Positions 56,370-64,000 of a DNA stretch of 64,000 nucleotides are shown piece by piece; positions within the stretch are counted from its first letter, which is position 1, and each line of letters begins with the position of its first letter. The stretch is taken from assembly GCA_000697055.1 (NCBI GenBank), contig JNDT01002356.1, forward strand, positions 248,001-312,000, written 5' to 3'. The stretch comes from Saksenaea vasiformis B4078. Lineage: Eukaryota > Mucoromycota > Mucoromycetes > Mucorales > Saksenaeaceae. The notes beneath the pieces are model-generated. The model did no database searches. It was given only the letters and a program-made list of their open reading frames with translations, and was not told where the DNA came from. Position numbers and translations under genes: made by a program.

Positions 56370-57609
56370 TTAGTGCAACGGTGAGGGAGATCGCATCAAT
56401 TCATCTTCTTCATCGTCTTCTTCATCTTCGCCCAGATTATTCAGTACCCAGCCAACCTTCCAGGGTTTTCCGCAGCTCCAGTACTTTGGGGAACAAACAA
56501 ATCCCTCGATCTCTTCATTTGGATCCAGGTAACCATCCGGTCGCGAACGTCGCATTTGCTCGATATGTTGCATCGCTTTACGTTTTTCTTCTTTGCAAAA
56601 GACCCAACGACAGTGGCGACAGACACAGCCTCCGCTTTTGTTATAACTAAAAAGAGAGAGTATTCATTAGATCAAACATGTTGCGATAAGCATCCAAAAT
56701 AAAAACTTACCGAAGACCACATTTGTTACAGAGATAGACAAATGGTTTTCCTTTGTCTTTGAAAGTGGCATTGGCAGGGAAAGGCCAGTCGAATGCTTTG
56801 CGCATACATCCATCGGAAGCTTCTTGGCATGCTTGACAAGGGCCCTTGACACGGGCTGGGCGACCCGAAGAAGTGTGATGCGACGTCCGCCGCCCTGCTT
56901 TTTTGGGCTGTGATTTTCGTTCCTCTTCGTCGTGTTCGTCTTGTTCCATTGGTTCAGTGTCATCTTCCTCCTGGTGGGACTGGACCAGCCAGGTTTGATC
57001 TAGTGTTTCTTCGGTGTGTCTTTTTCTTCGGGTTGGTCTTGGGATCTCGATCTGGGTCGGTGCCGGCAGTTTGCGGCGCATGACCATCCCACGTCGCACG
57101 ACCTGCGATGTACGTGCAAGTGCTACGCGCTTACGGAGGGCTGAAAGCAGCGATTCACCACATATCACCTTGCAAACCATACCGCAGGTTGCAGCAGATC
57201 CACCACAGTCGGGACATGCTAGTTCTAGCTGAAATACAACACTTTTATCAAGGGCTGTGGCCTGAAACGCGTCGTGAATGGCCGAGGGCGATCGGTGTGG
57301 CACAGACTTTCTACGATGCGGGCGCGCGGGTCGAGGCTTTGAAGTTTCATCACCACCGACGACGGGATCAAATGTATGTCCTTTTGCATTGTAAAATGAT
57401 TCCCTTGATGGCGATGATAAGGAATCTTCATCGTCTTCTTCGCTATCGTGAAGTAATTCAGGTGCGGCAGTAGTCTCGGAGTCGGACATCACTGGCGGAT
57501 CGATCGTACCAAATGCTGAGTGATCGAAAAAAGAAGCAGGACGTTTAGATCGGTGTTGCTGAAACTCATAAGGTGGAGTGACAGGCGTGACAGTAGTAGT
57601 AAAATCCAT
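56370..57609 (-). CDS. GATA-like zinc-finger protein, probable transcription factor
   Basis: Two exons, 56711-57609 and 56370-56646, give 391 residues. The N-terminal 130 residues are Pro/Ser/Thr- and Asp/Glu-rich. A central Cys cluster (CPDCGGSAATCGMVCKVICG) is followed by a basic segment. The main finger has CQAC, a 32-residue spacer and CNKCGLRYNKSG. The last part matches the GATA finger (CNACGLRYRKSG), but the spacer is longer than the usual 17 to 20. Directly after comes another cysteine set, CVCRHCRWVFC. An acidic C-terminus (EDEEDDEEDE) may be an activation region. DNA binding as a transcription factor in the nucleus is inferred from the finger. The intron splits the finger at CGLR|Y. 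Confidence 0.75.
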
Positions 57610-59531
57610 TCTTTATAGAAGAAATGAAGTTGTCAGTCAACTGATTTGTCATGGTAACCTAATATATATTTATTGCTTACGAAAGATTAATCAGCAGAAT
57701 TAGAGGGAACAAGAAGAAAGAAGAGAAATCAGGTTCGAGAAGGAAGGAAATCAAAGCAAATGAGCTGGTCATTTTATAATGGGGGTGTTTTCGGCTATTT
57801 TTACAGATCAGAGTTTTTCATGTGTATCGGATGAACAATGATGCCTCTGCCATCTCGGTCATCGGTTATTGAGTGGATTACTCCGTAACGTGGCGCAATC
57901 GAAACATTCCTCGTGAGACAAAAAATACATAGGTTTAACGAATACCCATCCTGCTCGATCCAGTATGTCTTCACTATGTTTATTTTATTGACTTTATCTA
58001 ATAAATCATTATTTAATGGAAAACCACGGAGAAAAGGGGAAAGGTAAAATGACCAAGCGGAAGAAAGTTGTTTCCAATCGGTTAAAATGCAAGGGTTGAT
58101 ATGCTACTTGTCTCCGCTTCAAAAGATGTAAAAAAAAAGTGGGAAAAGATCTAAATCACAGTATAAATCATTCACTGTTATTCATATTCCTTTTAGTAAA
58201 TTAAAAAAGCGTCAGCCTAAATTATAATCTTTCGATCTACCTGAAAAGTGTTAAAAAGAAACAAACCTTCTTTTTCTTTTTTGCAAAAATCACCAGATGG
58301 TACCGGTTCGACGGCCCTGTTGCTTGAGCAGGTATGTCATTATGATTGGCCGGAATATCCTATTCTCCGGCGATCGGCCAAAAAATTGGACCGTGATTGA
58401 GGCACCGCAACATAGCTGCGCTGAATAAAAAGGAAGGCACGGTCATCATTGCCCTTGTGGGGATTTTTTTCGACCCCAATATACCCGACAAACTTTGAAG
58501 TGAATTCTAATCAAGAATCATGGTAAATAATTTAACCGCGTATGTTTTCGATGCAATCTTCTATGAAGAAAGGGCCATGCGTTTTATCGTGTGTCTGTGT
58601 GTCTGTGCCTCTCTGATGTTTGCAGCACTTGATTGGCTCCGAAAATGGCACACTGGGTTTTAGCCGGAGGAAATGCTTATTAATATCATGACACATCAAA
58701 GATCTGTTGATCATCCGTATCCCTTTTTCATGCAAGTAGATACGTTTACTTTCCCTTAGTGCCTGGTTTACAATGGATAGGAAGAATGTCCTTGATGAAA
58801 GGATAAAAGATTTGATCTAGAGAATGAGTTTCAATCCATTACCGATTAGCGGTTAAACGTTTTTGTTTCCGTGATTAAGCGATCGCCAACCAGGGCCCCG
58901 AAAAAAAGAGCACGAAAAACGAAAAACCGAAAAAGTTTACAAGTGTACAATCCTGGTAAACAAACCGATCATTGAGATAAGCTACCAATTGACATGCTAC
59001 ATCTCAATAATCGGGGGAATCCGTCGATGTGCGTTGCCACGTTGATCCATTTACGGCTTTTCCAAATTTAGATAAATCGGACTTAGAGAGACATGCGGTT
59101 CATCGGGGAACATAAGAATCTTTTTCGCATGTAAATTGCCCATTGATCCAAACTTGCGGATTTTTGTTTCTATGACAAAAAAAGATTTCTTCTTTTCTAG
59201 TTAAACTTTTTTGTACCTAGATGGTGTACACCCTTTCCCTCTCTCTTTCCCTTTCTTGTTGCTTAGGCGTTGTACTACCTCAGCACAGAGTTCTCTCTGG
59301 GTGCGGGCACGACGACCAGATCAGTTGGGGGAAAAAGGAAGGGCGCGCCCTCATGAGTGTGATGATGACGTACCTTGATCTATTTCGGGTGGGAGGTTTC
59401 GCTATTCCAATTTTCGCTCTGCAAAGCAAGGAACGAGCTCTATTTTTGTTTTTTTAGGCACTTATTACTTTGAGCCCTTTTTTTTTTTGCTTTTTCTTTT
59501 TTTTCTCTTTCATCGTTTGGCATAGTGTACC
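57610..59531. other. Long divergent intergenic region
   Basis: About 1.9 kb between the divergent zinc-finger and Skt5-like genes. A possible 5' UTR intron of the zinc-finger gene lies around 57610-57685 (donor-like CGTAAG and acceptor-like CTATAAAG on the minus strand). An imperfect palindrome, TTGGCCG..CGGCCAA, lies at 58347-58382 just downstream of a short ATG frame. Pyrimidine-rich tracts precede 59532. No complete gene is seen. Confidence 0.4.
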
Positions 59532-61068
59532 ATGATGCAATCGCAGCCGCATTCACAAGTGGCACAGGTACCAATGCAACAAGATGTTGCACCCGTTCCT
59601 CCGAAACATATGGACAACTCGTCAGCACCATACATTATGAATCATTTTGGTACAAATAACTCTGCTCCATCATTACCGATCGCGCGTCAAGGAGACCCAC
59701 GATCGTCTTCCCCATCTCAAACCCCACCAGCAACACGCCCCCAGTCCGTCATGAGCTTGTCAACAGGCGACCAACTTCTGGACCACTCCCATTTGAAACC
59801 AGGAAGCAAAGCATCTCTATTGTCCTATACGCAAACCATTAATATGTACAGAGAAAACGCAAAGAAAACCAACAGTCCAGATATCCAGTGTGATTTCGCT
59901 ATTTTCATGGTAGAAGCTGCAAAACCCATCAAAGATGATGACACCACTCGTTGGGAATATCTTGCCGAGGCTGAAAAGCTACTGAAGCAGCTTGCTGCAC
60001 GTGGCCATGCCGAATCTCAGTACTACCTCGGTAATTTGTATGCATCTGGATTATTGAGTCGGAAAGGCAAAAATGAATTTGACAAAGCATTCCCACTGTT
60101 TGTACAAGCATCCAAACACCATCATGCAGACGCTGCGTACAGGTACGATTGAAGAAGACAAGAACACGTGGAACAAGATGTTGATCTATCTTTTTTTTCT
60201 CACTTTTCTTCCCCTCTCCCTTCCCCATTTTCCCCTTTTCGGATCATGTAGAGCTGCCAAATGTTATGAGGACGGATTGGGAAGCCGTAAGGATAGTGCC
60301 AAGGCGGTCCAGTTTTACAGGTACAGGAGCAATTGCGCTGGCAACAGAGAACCCCCTTCACGTTGACACTATACCTTTTATAGAAAAGCTGCGACACTAA
60401 ACCATCCAGGCTCAATGTACCGATTAGGTACTGCAGAAGTCAATGGCGAATTGGGGATCTCCAAAAATGCACGCGACGGTGTCAAATGGCTGAAACGAGC
60501 TGCTGAGGCAGCGACAGTCGAGTATCCCCACGCAATACACGAATTAGCTCTCCTGCATGAACGTGGTATTGATAACGTCGTCTTTGTGGATCTTGATTAT
60601 GCCGTAACGTTGTACGCCCAAGCCGCAGAATTGGGCTATGCACCATCCGCTTTTCGGTTAGGAGAGTGTTACGAGTACGGAAAGCTTAATTGCCAACAAG
60701 ATCCAGCATTGTCGATTCATTATTATACGATTGCAGCCCAACAAGGCCATCGTGAAGCTTGTTTCGCCCTGACTGCCTGGTACCTTGTCGGCTCGCCCAA
60801 TGTTTTACCGCAATCAGATGAGGAAGCGTATTTATGGGCAAGGAGGGCGGCTGAGAAGGAGTTACCCAAGGCCGAATACGCCGTCGGTTACTTTACCGAG
60901 GTCGGAATTGGCACCAACAAAAATCCTGAAGAGGCAATGGCTTGGTACCGAAAAGCAGCCGAGCATGGAGATAAGCGTGCCATCCAACGACTCCAAGGGA
61001 AACCAAGTGATACCAAACCCGGTAATAAAAAGAAAGGCGGTTCACAGGACGATTGCATAATCATGTAG
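59532..61068 (+). CDS. Skt5/Chs4-like chitin synthase regulator
   Basis: Three exons, 59532-60142, 60252-60320 and 60384-61068, give 454 residues. An N-terminal Gln/Pro/Ser-rich region of about 95 residues leads into a conserved block (DFAIFMVEAAKPI) and then seven or so Sel1 repeats, including ESQYYLGNLYASGLL, AAKCYEDGLGSRKDSAKAVQ and AMAWYRKAAEHGDKRAI. The C-terminus is Lys-rich and ends Cys-Ile-Ile-Met, a CaaX box for prenylation. In yeast, Skt5 (Chs4) is prenylated and activates and localises chitin synthase III at the plasma membrane. The domain order and CaaX box make this the best-supported role. It fits functionally with the phosphoacetylglucosamine mutase in the window. Confidence 0.93.
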
Positions 61069-61614
61069 AAAACAAGAAAAAAAGAAAAAAAAACTCGACA
61101 AAAACAACAGGAAGGAAACGTTCTATCATCATTTTTCTCTTCCCTATCTTTCGCTCATTCATACTGCTATAAAACTTATCACAAAGAAGTTCTTGACAAA
61201 TGCCATGGATTAAATGTACTTACGCACGGATAACTTGTTATTTCGTGGAACTCTTTCTAAAGTGGGCAAATCAAATTACCATGAGGGACACGGCGGTGAA
61301 TGAAAAAGGAAGCGGAGAGCCGTTGAGCCAAATGGGAAGAAAGGAAGCTGATAGATAGAGTGCATGAATCAAAACATTAGTGTGCATTATTTGAAAGGGT
61401 CTCACACACCTATACTACCTCAAATGGTTGCGCGCTTTTGCAACAGCGACCACTTAGGTGATCCAAAGTTTTAAAAGTTTGGCTTGATCAGCGTCGGGGT
61501 TGCGGTGATTGGGCAATGCTTAGTCATATAGGCAGAAAGGTCATTGGTCCAAAAGGATGACTAAGGACAGTCATTTGAGTGACATATATAAGATAAATCT
61601 TGAAAATTCTGTTT
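61069..61614. other. Promoter region of thioredoxin reductase gene
   Basis: 3' flank of the Skt5-like gene, then the promoter. Two Yap1-type heptamers, two CCAAT boxes in reverse orientation (ATTGG at 61508 and 61543) and a TATA-like stretch at 61583-61597 lie in the last 110 bases. Confidence 0.55.
61520..61564. promoter_or_regulatory. Pair of Yap1/AP-1-type sites
   Basis: TTAGTCA at 61520-61526 and its complement TGACTAA at 61558-61564. Both match the element through which Yap1-family bZIP factors activate oxidative-stress genes in fungi. The spacing is 38 bases start to start, and they lie 50 to 95 bases upstream of the first candidate start codon. Binding is inferred. Confidence 0.6.
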
Positions 61615-62876
61615 ATGGCTTTTTTCTTGTTTCCTCGCTCCATTCCACGCTTTTCTTCGGCGATCTTTTCAAATCGATTCTTTAGTACATCATCTTTCCT
61701 CATGGCTCCCAAACATCACAAAGTTGCCGTCATTGGCTCAGGCCCTGCTGGTAAGTGGACTTTTTTCTTATTACCCCTGGTGGCCTCGGTTCTTTTCTTT
61801 TCTTTTTTTTTTTTACTAAGCTTCTTATCAGGTCACACCGCCGCTGTCTATCTTGCGCGTGCTAACTTGAACCCTATCATGTTTGAGGGTATGATGGCTA
61901 ACGGTTTCGCTCCTGGAGGTCAGCTTACAACCACAACCGATGTTGAGAACTATCCTGGCTTTCCTGAAGGTGTTATGGGCGGTGAGTTGATGGACAAAAT
62001 GCGTGCCCAGTCTGTGCGTTTCGGAACAGTCATTGAGACAGAGACTATCACCAAGCTGGACACTTCTTCTCGTCCCTTCAAGTTGTGGCGTGAGGGCTCC
62101 GAAGGTAGCGAAGAGCCTACCGATGTCTCTGACGCCGTCATCATCGCTACGGGTGCTTCGGCCAAGCGTATGAATCTTCCTGGTGAGGATAAGTACTGGC
62201 AAAACGGTATCTCCGCCTGCGCTGTCTGTGACGGTGCTATTCCCATGTTCCGCAACAAGCCCTTGGTGGTGATCGGTGGTGGTGATTCTGCTGCAGAGGA
62301 AGCTATCTTCCTTACCAAGTGTAAGTATTAGCGGAGGGAGACGGGTCCTGTCTTGGTTCGGAAACTAAAATTCAATGGGCGATTTATCTAGATGCTTCTC
62401 ACGTGCACGTGCTGGTCCGTCGTAATGTCCTGCGGGCTTCCAAGGTCATGGCTTCGCGTTTGTTGAAGCATCCTAAGGTTACTGTTCATTTCAACACCGT
62501 GGCTACCGAAGCCCAGGGTAACGGCTCCGTCTTGACTGCTGTCGCCACCCGTGATACCGTCACAAACGCCACGAGCGCCATTGATGCCAGCGGTCTTTTC
62601 TACGCCATTGGTCACGAACCTGCAACCACACTCGTCAAGGACATTGTGGATCTTGATGCAGAAGGCTACATTAAGACCGTTCCCGGTAGCTCGCTCACCA
62701 ACGTGGAAGGTTTGTTCGCAGCAGGCGATGTGCAAGACAAGCGTTATCGTCAGGCTGTCACCAGTGCTGGCTCAGGCTGTATGGCTGCATTGGATGCTGA
62801 ACGCTATTTGAGCGAACTCGACGCTGAGCTCGAAGAGCAGGGCCGAACAGCCGCTGATCAGCCATTGAAGAACTGA
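61615..62876 (+). CDS. TRR1: Thioredoxin reductase (NADPH), possible dual-targeted
   Basis: Three exons, 61615-61750, 61832-62320 and 62392-62876. From the second ATG (61702, [17 protein letters not shown]) the product is 340 residues, the normal length for fungal low-molecular-weight thioredoxin reductase. Motifs are the FAD-binding GSGPAG, NADPH-binding [13 protein letters not shown], redox-active CAVC, and the C-terminal FAD site [16 protein letters not shown]. It reduces thioredoxin with NADPH in cytosol or mitochondria. In the same frame, ATG 61615 adds 29 residues ([20 protein letters not shown] onward), rich in Phe, Ser and Arg without acids, as in a mitochondrial presequence. Leaky scanning could yield both isoforms. 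The TATA element lies only about 20 to 30 bases upstream of the first ATG, so the longer form may be minor. Confidence 0.95.
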
Positions 62877-63232
62877 TTACGCTCGGGTTCCAGACTGTAG
62901 AAAATCCAAAAGTTTAGAAAAATTGCACTGAGCATAACATACGCACCTATCCGCACATATGTCTTGCAAAAAGAAAAACGTTGCACATATTCCTCTTCTT
63001 CCTCGCACCCCCCAACTTCCTATTAAAAAACTCATCTTTATTACTTTTGCATCCACTTTTTTGTTTTTTTACGTATGCGTTTTCAATTGATGGAAAATCA
63101 AGGATCTTATTGTAACCTCATAACTGATATCATATTCGATGCATGTTCTGTAAAATTCTTGCGGATCAAACACTACTGACCACAGATCAACTCATCGGAA
63201 CTTTTTGATGTTATTGGTTGGCACGCTTTGAA

Positions 63233-63469
63233 ATGAGATACCTACCCCTTGCTGTGCTCTTGAATTTAACTGCAGCTGTATTGGCTGATAAACCTGCCGA
63301 AAATGGACGTAAGACCTATTTTCTTTTAATTTGTTTTTTGCAGCGTTTCATTTGTGATGACGAGACGCGTTACAATTTTCGGGCTGCAAGAACTGGAAGA
63401 GGCAGTTCTCACCGTTGGTCTTCAGCGCCGCTTATTATCAGATGCTGAGAGGTCTTTGCAGCAATTATA
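63233..63469 (+). CDS. Possible secreted-protein start, continuation unresolved
   Basis: ATG 63233 begins MRYLPLAVLLNLTAAVLADK, a textbook signal peptide with a cleavage site after Ala-Asp or Leu-Ala. A GTAAGA donor follows at 63310 and a TTTTTTGCAG acceptor at 63342. Joining there gives a stop after four codons (PFHL). A better frame in the second exon, ending at 63469, has IFGLQELEEAVLTVGLQRRL, but is not the one reached by this splice. The gene is therefore either frameshifted, spliced differently or not real. Confidence 0.4.
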
Positions 63470-64000
63470 GAATTGGAGACATGTATAGCGGGGCGTCTAT
63501 TCTCCCGACTCTACCCGCATCGTGGGAGGCAAAGATCCCATGATGTCCTGTGCATCTTACTGAAGGAGACGTAGTTTTCGATTTCGCATGCATCCAATGG
63601 ATACTCAGTAAAATCAATGTGAGCTCCTTTGCCTGACGTTGCTGAACCAGAAACTAGAATCTGATGTACTATGCAACACTCTTGATAGTCGATGTTTCTT
63701 TTGTTCCTACCGTATCAGCCTTTAAATATTTTGTCGTTCTTTTCTGCATTGGGAACAACTAATTTACTTAGGTTTATGACGACATACAGTACAGTGCCTT
63801 AATAAGACGTAACCTCAAAGTCAACTTACCTACTGCTCTGCTGATACAGTGCCTATACTACGTTGAAACGATTGCTGTGCTATTAAAAGTACTTATTTTC
63901 AAGTAGTTCGCACATAAGTAATCATATGTCATACAGCAATGTGCTCGTCAACGCAAGACCTGTTGTCAAGTTGCACAGTGTTCTTTTTTGCTTGAGATAT
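63470..64000. other. Right-end intergenic sequence
   Basis: No supported gene in the last 530 bases. Stops are frequent on both strands, and no clear splice pattern or RNA gene is seen. Confidence 0.4.

Noticed and set aside
57014..57473. Plus-strand frames across the zinc-finger gene
   Set aside because: Antisense shadows. The minus frame contains the zinc-finger motifs and a proper intron.

Overview
The window is nuclear DNA from a filamentous fungus. Its protein genes are cut by many short GT-AG introns (about 45 to 75 nt). It encodes fungal hallmark proteins: an Skt5-type chitin synthase regulator, an Rtg2-like exopolyphosphatase family protein, a Yrb30-type Ran-binding protein, a fungal histidinol phosphatase and a Thr-rich wall/membrane protein. 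The tandem Sel1 genes, multi-copy peptide transporters and moderate GC fit an early-diverging fungus (Mucoromycota, perhaps Mucorales). That placement is inference and not proven here. All coordinates and introns were worked out by eye from frame continuity and splice consensus.

Layout. 1-1.4 kb: 3' end of an ER metallopeptidase 1-like gene. 2.0-7.7 kb: two tandem Sel1-repeat genes on the minus strand. 8.5-10.7 kb: phosphoacetylglucosamine mutase. 10.7-14.2 kb: decayed sequence with broken, still spliced-looking reading frames. 14.2-17.5 kb: convergent RTG2-like and YRB30-like genes. 17.5-22.2 kb: gene-poor, with cryptic exons. 22.2-27.5 kb: peroxisomal-type Lon protease, NDUFS4 and a single-exon orphan. 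28.2-35.2 kb: head-to-head pair of PTR2-type peptide transporters, one broken and one apparently intact. 36.3-44.7 kb: compact housekeeping block (carnitine acetyltransferase, GNAT acetyltransferase, histidinol phosphatase, DAHP synthase, RRP17-like). 45.5-50.4 kb: a broken secreted-protein gene, a small membrane protein and repeat debris. 50.4-51.4 kb: CCDC25/Jlp2. 53.2-54.4 kb: Thr-rich type I membrane protein. 55.5-57.6 kb: gene debris and a GATA-like zinc-finger gene. 59.5-62.9 kb: Skt5-like gene and thioredoxin reductase. 63.2 kb: start of a putative secreted product.

Functional links. Phosphoacetylglucosamine mutase (UDP-GlcNAc supply) and the Skt5-like protein both serve chitin synthesis. 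The Lon protease and carnitine acetyltransferase belong to peroxisomal/mitochondrial acetyl metabolism. The divergent histidinol phosphatase and DAHP synthase genes share an intergenic region with two perfect Gcn4/CPC1-type sites, suggesting joint amino-acid starvation control. The thioredoxin reductase promoter has two Yap1-type sites.

The most unusual material is the debris. A three-exon minus-strand frame at 12.6-13.15 kb, interrupted by a single TGA, has a second inverted copy at 48.5-48.9 kb that keeps the introns and carries a hairpin-rich insertion of about 160 bp. A loop that is coding in one peptide transporter appears to have become an intron in the other. No standard transposase, CRISPR array, rRNA or convincing tRNA was seen.
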